Shown here: positions 1 through 11,089 of the stretch, piece by piece
Layout: each line of letters opens with the position of its first letter
Position numbering within the stretch: the first letter of the stretch is position 1
Assembly: GCF_000471905.2 (NCBI RefSeq)
Contig: NW_006494916.1
Coordinates: forward strand, 2,741,083-2,805,082
Direction: 5' to 3'
Length of the DNA: 64,000 nt
Source of the DNA: Amborella trichopoda
Lineage: Eukaryota > Streptophyta > Magnoliopsida > Amborellales > Amborellaceae
Position numbers and translations under genes: made by a program
Notes under the pieces: model-generated
The model's input: only the letters and a program-made list of their open reading frames with translations
What the model was told of the DNA's origin: nothing
Databases searched by the model: none

Positions 1-2
1 AT

Positions 3-346
3 GGGCCGATCTAATTATCACAGATGTCTGATAGTATTTAAATTTTAGTTTTTTTTCTATAAATTCAAATCATTTGAAATTTTAGATGTGTGTTCATAAA
101 AAATACGTAAATCTTCGAAAAATATCAAAAAAATATTTCACATGAAATAAATTGACCAAAATACCCCTGAAAAGTTTCTTAGGGTATTTTGGTCATTTTT
201 TCTTTCTGAATAATTTTTTTTTATATTTTTATTAGATGGGCCTTGATGAGAATAACACATACCTAAAATTTAAAGTGATTTGTATTTGTAAAAAAAAAAA
301 CTAAAATTCAAGCACTATCATACGTCTGTGATCCTCAGATCGGCCC
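3..346. mobile_element. Foldback MITE, family X, copy 1
   Basis: The two ends are inverted copies of each other: GGGCCGATCT at the left and AGATCGGCCC at the right, with pairing continuing about 50 bases inward through the ATCACAGA and TTTAAATTTTAG-like blocks. The centre holds a second palindrome in which AAAATACCCC is mirrored by GGGTATTTTGGTCA. It has no coding capacity. Related copies lie at the far end of the window (63436-63779 and 63933 onward). Only two bases of left flank are available, so the target duplication cannot be read and the superfamily is unassigned. Confidence 0.7.
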
Positions 347-452
347 AGATTCAATATGGGCCATTGGGCTCATATGTTCATATGAGTTAGTGGGCTGATC
401 TTATCTTTTCTCTATATATATAACTGGAGCAGCTATAAAGAATAATTATATA

Positions 453-834
453 GGTGGAATCTCAGTCGTCAGAACTTCAACATGTTGCTCAAAATGCATA
501 TCACTATATAAATTTTAATTTTCTTCTAGAAATCGGATCATAATGAAATTTGAGATATGTGTACTAAAAAATAGGATGCACAATTAAAATATATATAAAA
601 AAAATATTTCCCAAAATATAAACGGATCGAAATACCTCTGAAAATGATAGGGGTAATTTGGTCATTTTAAATTATTGAAAATAATTTGTATATATTTTTA
701 TATGGTGTAAAATAGTATTAGGTATATACAACCAAAATTTCATCTTAATCAAATTTATAGAAAAAAAAAAAAAACTTAAAATAGCGATATGTATTTTGAA
801 CCACTCGATAAACATCTGAGAGCTGAAATTCCAC
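453..834. mobile_element. Foldback MITE, family Y
   Basis: The ends GGTGGAATCTCAG and, in inverse, GTGGAATTTCAG pair, and complementarity extends inward past ATGCATATCACTA and its partner TAGCGATATG. The centre again carries a palindrome around AAATACCTCT and AGGGGTAATTTGGTCA. It is non-coding. It shares the centre but not the ends with family X. Confidence 0.65.
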
Positions 835-880
835 TTATATTACTATTCATTATAGCTGATATATATATATATATATATAT

Positions 881-1186
881 GAAAATTATTTCATACGTGC
901 TGGACCGCATTTCTACATATGCGGTCCAAAAAGTGTAAAGCATCCATCTAAAAGATGGATGCAAGTAGGTGTCCCATCTAAAAACATTGGGAACTAACGA
1001 CTCAAATGTTTTTTTACTAGAATAATCATTTTTAGTTTTTAAATTTTATTATTTATTCATATTAATGATCTCTATGTTAGTGATTACATGTCCTTAAAAA
1101 TTAAGTCTTAAAATCCATCTAAAAAATAGATTTATTAAGAGGCCCTCATTTCTATATATGTGGACTTGGCCGCATAGAAACTGGAT

Positions 1187-1188
<2 letters not shown>
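881..1188 (+). repeat. Dispersed repeat Z, copy 1, bounded by TA microsatellites
   Basis: A 0.3-kb sequence that recurs at 58481-58802 in the same orientation and at 61810-62080 inverted. Shared landmarks are TTATTTCAT near the start, GGATGCAAGTAGGTG, AACGACTCAAATG, GTGATTACATGTCCTTAAAA and a CTCATTTCTA block near the end. It sits between (TA)n runs at 859-880 and 1189-1220. This resembles elements that insert into TA microsatellites, such as rice Micron. It has no ORF. Confidence 0.65.
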
Positions 1189-1220
<32 letters not shown>

Positions 1221-1222
<2 letters not shown>

Positions 1223-2470
1223 GTAGTGATTTCAGGCAACGGTTGTATAGTAATATAATGCACTTTCTTATATCCTCATATCTTTTTAGGCTTACCCTTT
1301 GCTCTTTTGGAGCCTTCCACTTTAACAAACTCACACCTCTTAACCAGTGCCATACTAATTATGCACTGTACATGGCCAACCCACATAAGTCTACTCCCTC
1401 ACATCTTATCTCCTATTTGTGCCACACTTAAAATTTATTAAATATTCTCATTTTTAAATTATATCCCTTATTGTCTTGCCACTCATATATCTCAACATCC
1501 TCATCTCCACTACACTCATTATATGGGTATATTGTTTTTTGACCTCATAACATTATGCCCCATAGAGCAAAGCTTGTCTCATAGTTATCCTACATAACTT
1601 GTCTTTCAACTTCATTGATATGTGACAATCGTATAAAATTTTGGTTGTATATCTCTACTTTGTTTTCCGACTGTAATTCTATGTGTGACATCTTTATCAA
1701 TCTCTCAATTTTTTTAGATAATCGATTTAAGATATCGAAATTGCGCTCTTTTTTGTATTACTAGGCAGTCAATTTTAATTACTTCATTGTCTCTACTCCT
1801 ATTATTACTAAACTTGCATTCCATATATCTTTTCGTAGTCTGGCTAATTTTAAAACCTTTAGATTTTAGAATATTCTTCTAAAGTTCTAACTTTATATTT
1901 GACACTGTTTCGGATCTCATTAATCAAAACTATATCATTTGCAAACAACAAGTATCACAATACCTCATCATGTAGGTGTTTAGTTAAGTCTTCCAGAACT
2001 AAGACAAATAGGTATAAGCTCAATGCTAGCCCTTGATGTAGACTTATTGTCACTGAAAACTCACTCGTCTATTCACTAGTTGTTAAGAAACTAGTTAGCA
2101 CTCCATCAAACATATCTCTCACAAAGTTGATATAGTGTTTAGAGACTCATTTCTTTTCCAATACCCACCAAATCAAATATCAAAGTACGCTATCATAAAT
2201 TTTATCCAGATCAATAAATACCATGTGGAGGTCATTTCTTTTCACTCTAAACTTCTTAATCAGTTGCCTAAGTAGGAAAATAGATTCGGTTGTTGACATT
2301 CCTAGCTTAAAATCGAATTGGTTTTCTAATATACTCATTTCATGCCTTTGTCGTTACTCAATCACTTTCTCCTAGAGCTTTATAGTGTGGCTCATAAGTT
2401 TGATCCCTAGGTAATTCGCATAGTTCTGTATGTTTCTTTTGTTAATGTAAATAGGTACATTTAACATGTC
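1221..2470 (-). mobile_element. RTE-clade LINE fragment, reverse transcriptase part
   Basis: Read on the minus strand, pieces of an RTE-type reverse transcriptase appear in order: the block after the first RT motif ([11 protein letters not shown]-like, near 2400), the helix ending in a degenerate TSEFSVTI...LHQG (near 2050) and a degenerate (F)ANDIVLI active-site block where FADDIVL is usual (near 1950), followed by the region with the VEGSKRAKG-like segment near 1310. The frame is broken by stops and shifts. The 5' part, including the endonuclease, and the ATG-rich 3' tail are missing. The copy at 20950-22650 is its best local relative. Confidence 0.8.
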
Positions 2471-2604
2471 ATCTATTTTATTTAATTAATTTTTAAATAT
2501 GTATATATAAAACATAAATAATTGAGTCAAAGTAGTTGTTACCTTAGTTGGGCTTTGCTAAAGGGTGAGATATTGATGTGTTAACTTAAGCAACCTATTT
2601 TATG

Positions 2605-3300
2605 GGTTGCCCACAGAGGTTCTAAAATCCAATGGGTAGATTTTTGGTAAATGAAGAGCAAGAGAAAATTAAAATAGTAACAAGAAGACAACAAGCAAAA
2701 AAAAATAAACAGATAAAAAATAACAAAAAAAAAACTAGAATTTTATGTAGTTCGGTTTAAATGTTACCGTACGGGCCAAGATGATCGACACTTTTTCATT
2801 AATCAATTGAAATAAATTACAAAATGGCTTTTACTTGAGAGAAGAACATACGAACTCAAATGTCTCACAAAACCTTTCTTTATATTTATAGGGAAAAGTT
2901 ACGTTAGGATAAGCATAATCCATCATTGTCTTTCTTTTTTATGAGCTAAAACCAATAAACTTGTAAGATAATTCAAGCTTAGGATTCCTATACCTATATA
3001 AAAAAAACAAAGTATTCCTTAAGACCTAAAATTCACTTTTTAATTTAGGAAATCTAAACCAATCCCCAGAAAACCCAATGTTTGATCTTTAGATCGGAAA
3101 TTTCACAGGTTGGTAATTTCAACCATGAAGATTATGAATAGTGAAAAATAAAAAATACTTTTATAAAAATATGTTTTGAACTTTTTCTTTTGCACTTTTT
3201 TTGTCCCTTCACATATCATCAAATTTGCACCGGTTTTTAGAGCCACCAAAAAAACGAAGAGAAAAAGATCAACGCTTTGATTCAAGACATCTTTTAACTC
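2605..3300 (-). mobile_element. Probable copia-type LTR relic (fossil)
   Basis: On the minus strand the sequence runs through a TATA-like CCTATAAATATAA, then a TTGATTAATGAAAAAGTG block, then a pyrimidine-rich stretch, ending in an ACCCATTGGATTTTAGAAC block. The same order and several of the same words occur in the LTR next to the primer binding site at 62271-62668. Boundaries are approximate, no internal coding domain is attached, and it looks like a solo or truncated LTR. Confidence 0.45.
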
Positions 3301-4158
3301 ATGACTCTACACAAGGGTAGACTCACAATAGACGTTTTGTTGAAAGTTTAAACCGCTAGCGTTTGCTTTAACGAATGATTTTAAAAAATGGATAAGTGAT
3401 CCGGATCAAGCACCCAAAAATTGGTTTGGATTGGTGAATCGACAGCTTGGATTGTCATTCCACAGTACAAAAAAAAGTCAACCAACAAAAAAACACGTAA
3501 AAAAACAATGAACAGATAAAAAACCGATGTAGATAAGTAAATTGATTGTTAGGATCGCCACAAAATTTTTGATTTCTTTTCATATTAGGTCGTTTTTCTA
3601 TATATACGCATAACCATAACAGGGTGACCGATTTCTAGATCAGATCAGGCGATTCTGTGATGAGCGACGTTTTCTTAGATCACTTATTTTAACTATTAAA
3701 TCTGGATCGATAAATTTCTTAAAAAAAAGAAAAAGAAAAATTACAACCTTACAGATGAAGCATAAAATTTTACTCTCTCGATTCATAGATGGGTTATTTC
3801 AACTTGGGACTAGGGAACAACGTCTACTTTGTAGGATTCCTCGAAATAGACATATTATGTGCACAAGCCGCCATGTGTTGGCAAGAAATTTATATCACGT
3901 GTTTCCAAAGAAAAATATATTTAATAAACAAACACAATGACCTTGACCTTTCCCCAAAATAACGTCCTCTATCCTCTTTCTTAAGCCCATTCAGGCGGTT
4001 GCTAAGGAACCGACCGATTGTAATTTGGGTCAGTTTCAGTGACTGACTAGGTATTTATTAAAAAATAAAAAAAATTATATAAAATCAAAAAAAAAGAAGA
4101 GAGATTTTGTTTATAATGTATTTTTAATTATTTTTATCATTAAAATAAAGATTGAAGG
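3301..4158. other. Non-genic AT-rich stretch
   Basis: No gene-like frame was found. The section at 3440-3540 (AACAAAAAAACACG, then ATGAACAGATAAAAAACC) loosely resembles the interior of the LTR relic to its left, so a second worn LTR piece is possible but not shown. Confidence 0.4.
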
Positions 4159-4819
4159 AAAAATTACAAAAAACACTCTAAAATGAATTATCTATGCAAC
4201 TTACCCTACCCTAATTTTTTCTCTCATTTTTTTCCCAAGACAACCATTCCTCGCGAAACGCCTCAAGGTAAAAACTTTTTATTTTTTGGACGCAAATGCC
4301 TTTCCCGTACAAACCAAATCAATTCAAGGGTCCCAAGTAGCGTATTGCCAGAGCGCGTCTTTGCACTGAAAGAGAGCGTATTTGCAATGCCAAAGCGCGT
4401 TCTCATAATGCCGGATTGCTGTGGCTTAGAACTGCATTGCCGAAACGCTTGTTTATACTGCCGGAGCGCGATCCTCTATTGCTGGAGCGTTGTGGCTCCA
4501 GGGACTTCATTACCGGAGCGCGTATTTGTACTACTGGAGCGAGTTCTCATGATGCCGGTGCATCTCAGACTTGCATTGTCGGAGCGCACATTCAGAATGC
4601 CGGAGTGCGTGTTTGTACTACCGGAGCATGTGTGAAAACATGAGAGAGAAGGCCATGTGAAAACAAACAAAGGTAGTTTAGTCTTATTTCATGCGACTTT
4701 TGAGTTGGGGGGTTATTTACGAAGAAAGGTTGTTTGGGAAAAAAGGTAAGAGAAAAGATTGAAGTGGAGTAAGTTGCATAGATAGTCCATTTTAGGGTTT
4801 TTTTTTATTATATAATTTT
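4159..4819. mobile_element. Foldback element with CpG-rich internal tandem repeats
   Basis: The ends pair: CTCTAAAATGAATTATCTATG-type sequence on the left (near 4176) against CATAGATAGTCCATTTTAG on the right (near 4776). Between them, at about 4335-4635, lies a degenerate array of 20-21-base units of the form GCCGGAGCGCGT plus TTTGTACT. It is clearly more GC- and CpG-rich than its surroundings. The array happens to keep a frame open at 4183-4635. The repetitive translation and lack of any domain argue against a real protein. The element has split an older AT-rich sequence (about 4060-4158 and 4820-5020). Confidence 0.65.
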
Positions 4820-5870
4820 CTCAATATTGAAAATTGTATTGGTTATTAGTACTTATTTTTACAATTTTTCATTTTTTTTGAAATTTTCAAAAATACCCTT
4901 GGACACAAATCAATTCTTTAAAATTTATTTCTTTCATTAATTTTCAATTTCATATGCGCTATTCAAATATATTTTTCATATTTTATTATATTTTTTTGTA
5001 TTTTTTTAATTTTTAACACTTTTTTGACCGCTTAGGACTTGCTCAGTTAGAACGGTTGAACTGATTGGCTTATCTAAACCATTCCATTTCGATTTTTCTT
5101 GAACTGAATTGATATGTGCAGTGTGGGAAAGCGTGAACCAAGCATGGAACTCGACCTAGGCCGGGTGCAACCTGATTTTTTTCAAAAATATGATAAAAAA
5201 AAATATTTCTTTTTATATTTTTTCAAAATATGATAAAAATATATTTTAAATAAATTTAAACAAAACACAAAAAAATGAGGTTAAAAAAAATGAAAAACTA
5301 GATTTTGAAAATTAATTTGTATCTGGAGGTTTTCTAAAAATAATCCAAAAAAAAGAAAAAATCTAATTAATGATGAAATTTTTTTTTCAATCATTGTCAA
5401 AATGATAGAAAATATATTATAAATATATTTCTTTTAGATTTTTATAATTTTTATAATTTTTTTTAAGATCTCAAACTTGGACCACCAAACTCGAGATGTC
5501 ACCAAGCTAACTGGCTCGGTAGATCCAGATACATCCAGGTTAAAAGAAACCCGACAGGATGGTCGAAAAAACACCTGAATAGGAAGCCCTCGGGTAGGTC
5601 AGGTAGGGGTTCAACCCTTGCAGTCAGACCCCCTAAACTCATACCAACTCGCCTCGTGGCCAATTCCGAGTACCCCAGCGGGTTTTATCTAATCGGATGA
5701 CGAGGATTCAGTTTTTCTCACTTGTAGGGTCTCTTTCGATATTAGTTTCCACGGTGGAGTCGAGTTTTGTAAATTTCTAGAATCATGCGCTTTTTGCATA
5801 TTAATGTTTATTTTGAACGCGTAACCAAAGTTAAATAATAAAATTTCCGATTTTTACGAATTCTCTCATT
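4820..5870. other. Non-genic sequence with worn repeats
   Basis: AT-rich DNA with short GC-rich islands near 5040, 5150 and 5470-5700 (CTCGACCTAGGCCGGG, ACTCGAGATG). The style resembles the interior and arms of the hAT MITE at 60974-61456, and CAGTGTGGGAAAGCG at 5120 looks like a hAT end. No matching second end or target duplication was found. Confidence 0.35.
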
Positions 5871-6120
5871 CCTCTCGAGTCTCTGGCGTCTCGCCCGCTG
5901 GACAGAGAGAGAGTCACAATTTTCTAGAGAGAGAGACACACAATTTTAGAGAGAGAGAGAATTTTAGATAGAGAGACGCAATTTTAGAGAGAGAGAGAGA
6001 GTCACAGTTTACGTGTATCCAACTTAGAGAAGGCCTCCAAAACCAAATCTCTTCCACGTATTTTGCGGAGTCCCCTTCCTTTATTCCTCTCTCTAAGAGG
6101 AATAAAACCCACATCGAATT

Positions 6121-6160
6121 TTATATATATATAAACCCTTGTCGCCCTTTTTTGTTTTTT
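6121..6160 (+). promoter_or_regulatory. ATG9: Candidate ATG9 core promoter
   Basis: A TATATATATATAAACC box at 6121-6136 follows 200 bases of GA/CT-rich DNA (5900-6115), a common plant core-promoter setting. About 30 bases downstream begins a pyrimidine-rich leader-like stretch that ends in a good splice donor at 6286. Assignment to ATG9 is inference: the next credible exon on this strand is the ATG9 leader exon at 17981. Confidence 0.35.
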
Positions 6161-6285
6161 CCTGATATCTCAATCACACGCGCTATTCTTTTGTTGTAAT
6201 TGTTTTTTTGGGTTCTCCAATGGCTCATCCTAACTGCGACTGCAATTCTGATTTCCTCATGATATTGACCTGAACCGATGCAAAG
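6155..6285 (+). other. ATG9: Candidate first non-coding exon of ATG9, with a 17-codon uORF
   Basis: This is a CT/T-rich leader-like sequence ending CAAAG|GTATGA, a reasonable donor. It contains a complete short frame, ATG at 6220 to TGA at 6271-6273, encoding MAHPNCDCNSDFLMILT. If joined to the acceptor at 17981 this makes an 11.7-kb leader intron. Transcript data would be decisive. The start coordinate is a guess from the TATA box. Confidence 0.35.
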
Positions 6286-7154
6286 GTATGATTATGCTTC
6301 TAATTCTGAGTATTTATATGTGAATTCAAGCTGTTTCTTTGTCTATTCCAGTAAATTTGCTTTATTCTATGACAATTATCGTCAGGGTATTGAATTTTCT
6401 GATTTTTGTTGTGCTATCGAGCGAAATTTGCCTTATTTTCCAAATCTGGTGAGTCTGGTTATTGGATTTCCTTTTTGGTGTTGTTTGTACTCCTATTATC
6501 ATGTCTCTATGTGGAATTGTGACTTTAAATATGGGTTCACTTGGTTGGGTTTGAATATCTTCCGTGTTCTTTCATGGAATATGTTCTCAATTAGCTGGAG
6601 GCCTTTGGGGATGTGGTATGTTGTTTCAAGTCATCCAGTGTAAGAGAGGTTTTTTAGTTTAGGTTAGGTGAGTTAATGAGTTATGAACTTGGTTCTGTTG
6701 AAGTAAAGCGTATGTTTTACCAAAGACTTCAACTTTACACATTCCGAGAACTAAGTGTAATTGTTTGTCATTTTTATGTCAAGGCTATTCCCAATTTCTT
6801 ATTTTTATTTCTTGTTTATATTTGTTGTTCAGCAATTGCTGGTGAGCTAACACTTGAATCATGAGAATGAGACACCCATGCATATTATAGTCAAGAACCT
6901 TAACGTAAGTCAAATATGGCCAAGGCATTGATCACAAGATTTACATGGATATAGGTTTCTAAGCATATCATAAAAGGTAGAGCTTTTCAACATTAGTATT
7001 TATATTGGCAATAAATTGCCCCACTTGTGGCTAATATTAACAGTTCAGAGAGTCTTACCTTTTTTTCTTTCTTATAATGGAGACTCTCAATTTCACCCAG
7101 ATAAAACATATAACATTAGATTCGATGCAGATTTATTGAGAAGTATTGCCTTAA
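6286..7154 (+). other. Probable leader-intron sequence, no gene seen
   Basis: T-rich sequence after the 6286 donor. The open frames here (6278-6643 and 6676-6864) read straight through the donor or begin without context, show no family resemblance and have intron-like composition. Confidence 0.4.
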
Positions 7155-8809
7155 GGGTATGTTTGACAACACAAGATTTGGATATTCAAATTTTTAGACA
7201 TATGAATAAAGGCATTGCCTTGCTTTGATTTTATATTATCATGATATGTCTTTTTATGTGCGTATTTGAAGTCTAACTATATTTAAAATTTTTCATAAAT
7301 TTGAAAATTTTGGACTTTATGGCTGACAAAGTTATAACTTTATTTATTTTTATATTTGGTACATATTTGAGAACGGCTTTCCAGCCACACCTTCCAAGCC
7401 TGTTGGTAATGGAGTTATTTTAGGGAAGGTATATCATTTCAGAGAAGGTAAATCCCAAACCTGCAAACCCCTAATTCATCTACACTCCTATCGTGCCATC
7501 ATGCCATTTCTCAGCGCTGCTTCCATGGCACAAACCAAAGCCTTCTCGTTAGCACTATCTTCCTCCTTACGTGTATAGAAGAATGCTCAAACAAAGTGCC
7601 TATCCTCAACCATCACGAATTGTGCTTTTGAATCAAAGGAGAGGTCTGCCCAAACTCTCCATCGTAGAGATCTTGGCGTCTCACTTAGAAATTTCTGGTT
7701 GCCATTCTTCTCGCTCTACTCCAAAAACACCTTAAAAAATAAATCTCCCTCTCCATCGATCTCCTGGGTTTAAAATCTACCTCTCCATTGACCTCCCTCA
7801 CTTTTCTCCACAAAAACATGGCCACCACGCCACCCAAATAGCTTATACCCAAATCTCTCTCTATTTCTTCCCCACCGAGGCAGGTTCCTCTCTCTCTCTC
7901 ATATCCTACCCTTGAGGAACCAAATCACTCTCTCTCTATCCATCCCTATCTCTTATATGTTACGCTTGAGAAACCAACCCTCTCTCTTGCTTTCTTATAT
8001 GTTATGTTCGAGAAAACAATTCACTATCTCTAGCCATCCCTCTCTCTCTCTCTCCTACAAACTCTTTATCTTTGCCTTCCTTTGGCAATTCAGTTATTTC
8101 AGAAAAGCAAAAACACAAACCTGTAAACTCTTTATCTTTGCCTTCCTCTAGCAATAGAGTTAATTCAAAGAAGTAAAAACCCAAACCTGTAAACTCTTTA
8201 TCTTCACCATCCTCTGATAATAGAGTTACAGGTCTTCGTAATGGAGTTATTTCAGAGGAAAAAAACCCAAACCTGTAAACTCTTTATCTTTGCCAACCTC
8301 TCGTAGTGGAGTTACAGGTCTTCTTAATGGAGTTATCACAAAAAAGAGAAAATCCATGCCTATAACGTTTTTGCGTTCTTCAGCTAATGGCAATGAAGGC
8401 TTGAGAGAGACAAGGAAGAGTACCATGAAATAGTGTGAGAGAGATATCAGGGTTTAGAAGGTCTCTGTTGAGGGGGGGAGAGAGAGGGTCTCTGATTAGA
8501 TAGAGGCAGAGGGTTTCAATTGAATGATAGGAAAGGGGCTGTTGGACGGGGAGGGAGAGAGAAAAAATATGGTTATGAGTGGATGAGAGAGGGAGAGAGA
8601 CGCAATAAATTTTGACGCTAGAACTGAATCCCCCAAAATTCAACTACGATTTGAATTTTTGGGGATTGGGATATTTGGAGGTTATCTGAATATAAGAAGA
8701 TAGACTTTGGTCCTATCAAACAGGGCATAGTAACTTGTATAATTCCAATTACTATAGAGTTTATATTATCCTGAAATATTAGGATATTAGGGGGTTGTCA
8801 AACAGACCC
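7155..8809. mobile_element. PIF/Harbinger-like non-autonomous DNA transposon
   Basis: The left end is GGGTATGTTTGACAAC and the right end, read inversely, is GGGTCTGTTTGACAAC, 15 of 16 matching. Each is flanked by TAA (7152-7154 and 8810-8812), the three-base target duplication usual for PIF/Harbinger. The 1.65-kb interior holds CT-rich sequence and a tandem array at about 8050-8345, and no transposase frame. A second TIR-like motif near 8716 (CTATCAAACAGGGC) hints at nesting or an internal duplicate end. Confidence 0.65.
8053..8345. repeat. Tandem array of roughly 65-80-base units
   Basis: Four degenerate copies of a unit carrying AACCTGTAAACTCTTTATCT, a TTTGCC-type block, then a GGAGTTA/AGAGTTA block and an A-rich end. 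A related single piece occurs near 7405-7470 in the same transposon. The frames over it repeat the peptide CKLFIFAFL and are artefacts of the array. Confidence 0.65.
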
Positions 8810-8812
8810 TAA

Positions 8813-10470
8813 GGGGTTTTCCAAGGAATTGGGCGCCTTTAGTTTACTTTCATCATTGGCAATCATGGTCTGAAGTATAGAATCCTCCATCTCCTCAGGC
8901 TAGGCAGGTCCTAATCCTCAAAACCATTATGCGCTTGTTCAAATATTGCAGGTGAGAACTGCTTTCAGAGAAAATTTTCTGAGATCCATGTTTCATCATT
9001 TCTTTCTTGGTACAGGAATATTCGTTCTCCATGGATATCGGGCAGAAATTTTCTTCTAAAGTTGTGTGCTTTAGAGTCGTTAATAGACACCTTTCATCTA
9101 CTTATTTAGAGATTTGGCTGTTGACTTTGACCTTCTGTCAATTGAGTATTGTCTAAGGTTACCATTTAGATGGAGGCAAAGCTGTTTGGGGCAATCACTG
9201 ACATGAATCAAGGTATAATTCCAGAAAGTGTCTCAACCGATTTCTGCACTGATTTCTTAGTCCTTCTGATCCTTTGTAGAAACAAACGGTTGGACACGAT
9301 AGTCAATGGTACGCTATGGAAGCCTCTTGTACAATCTCGAGAGTGCTAACTTATTTGGTCTTGGCTTCCTAATCTTATCTGTTATGCAGCGTGTATGAGA
9401 TGAACAAATCTCATGAGCTACCCGGGCTCCATCTACTCCTTCCAAAATTACGTAGTCTGAGAGCTAAACCAGTCCTTCACTAGGCTATAGGTTCCTTTGA
9501 TTCTTGAATCCCTAAGTCTCGGACAACTGGAATCCATCCAAGATTCTTACTCCTCTGAACCATTTGATTGGAGCAACTGTTTTCACCATCTCATGCATGA
9601 ATTATTGCCACACTCCTATTACCTGGACTATACATCAATGCTTCTAGTACTATGATTCCTCGCCAACTTTTCATGATCCACAAGGCATTAAAAAGCAATC
9701 AAATGACCCTACTTTGGTTTTGGAAGTGAATTAGTATATTTTCTACTTGTGCTAGGAGGTGGATGTTGAACTCTTGCTCTTTGTGTATCTCCTTGTCCTG
9801 CTTGTTGGTCCTAGGAAGGGAGCATAACACTATTGAATGGAAGCTTGAATATGCTTATATAATTTGCTTAGGTCTGAGCTTCATTTAGAAAGTAGTGAAC
9901 TCTATGCGTTTTTGTATAAATTAAAATCATAATTCTTGTTCAATGAAGGACATAGTCATTACATTGAGCTTCTTGGTTTGTGGCACTATTGTTCAGGACT
10001 CAAGTCTTAGCTTACTCACCCCTATAAAAAGAATAAGAGGGGGAATGGTCATCAAGAATCGGGGGAAAATTGAGGATTTTATCATGGAAATGCAACAAAT
10101 AGAAGCTCTCACCACCCCCTAGGCCATTGATTAAATAGCAATCTCTATAGTTCATATGTAAAAACCTTATCGACTGGATCCTTTTGGATATAATTATGTG
10201 TCATTTTCTAGACTATGTGAGACTTGGATTCTCACCTCAATGAACTACTTGGCCTTGAATTGTTAAGGAATATCAAATGTATTATTTGGTGTTCATCTAT
10301 TGTGAGGTGTTCTATTCATGATGATGGACAGGGGGATTCTTCTTATCATCCAAGACCTGGAGGGTGATAAAGATGAGTATTTTGTGACTTGTGAAACAAA
10401 GGGAGTATTTTAGAATTCATTTGTGGCATTTGTTGTGCCCCAGTGAGGCAAAGGGTGATTATCTCAATGT
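8813..10470. other. Unclassified 1.65-kb stretch
   Basis: Composition is less AT-rich than the neighbours and looks like worn coding sequence, but no long frame survives and I recognise no domain on either strand. Best guess is a decayed retroelement. It is within the proposed ATG9 leader intron. Confidence 0.3.
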
Positions 10471-10474
10471 GATT

Positions 10475-10807
10475 CAGTGTTTCAAAAAGCGGACCGCCTC
10501 GCCTAGACGGTTCCGTGGGCCTGGGCATATCGCTCAGGCCTAAGCGCCAAAAAAAAGCGGATATCCCTGGGCGCCCACCTAGGCACCCGAGAACCCGCCT
10601 AGGGGCGGAAATGTCCCTCGTTGAGGGTATTTTTGGATCATTTTTTTAATACTAAAGGTGCAAAATTGTGGGTTTTAGGTTCATTTGAACCTAAAACCCA
10701 TTAGAGCCTAATTTAGAGGGAGAAAAACCCAAAAAACAAAAATTTTACTGGGCCGCCCAGGTTTTGGGCGCCTGCCTAGGTGCCGCCGAACGCTTTTTGA
10801 AACGTTG
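10475..10807. mobile_element. hAT-type MITE, family H1, copy 1
   Basis: It begins CAGTGTTTCAAAAAGCG and ends CGCTTTTTGAAACGTTG, an inverted pair typical of hAT ends. Flanks are ATGTGATT (10467-10474) and ATTTGATT (10808-10815), an 8-base duplication with one difference. The arms are rich in CCTAGGCG-type words and the centre is palindromic (TTTTAGGTTCATTTGAACCTAAAA). The second copy, inverted, is at 46302-46601. Confidence 0.85.
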
Positions 10808-11089
10808 ATTTGATTAAATGACTTCTTGAGGTTAGAGGCTTCCCATGGAGATTACTGGAAACGTGCTAGGTTACAATTTTAAAAGAAAAAAATTGGGAAA
10901 GAGAAGCATAAGCACTCTATTATCAAACACAAATAACAAGTACTCACTTTTTCTTTTGTTTTTTTGTTATCTTACGGGCTTGGAATGTCAGATCTTATGG
11001 CAATAAGTGTTTGGGCTATAGATACCTCTTGAGGCCTTTGCTGCTAACATCTGGGGTAAGAAGCAAATAAAATGGATTTAAATCAATGA

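Noticed and set aside
4183-4635. 150-codon open frame
   Set aside because: It translates a 20-21-base tandem array inside a foldback element; the peptide is repetitive with no domain.
5121-5576. Further hAT element starting CAGTGTGGGAAAGCG
   Set aside because: No convincing inverted right end or 8-base duplication was found.
5914-6114. Minus-strand frame over GA-rich DNA
   Set aside because: Low-complexity translation in the region that looks like the ATG9 promoter.
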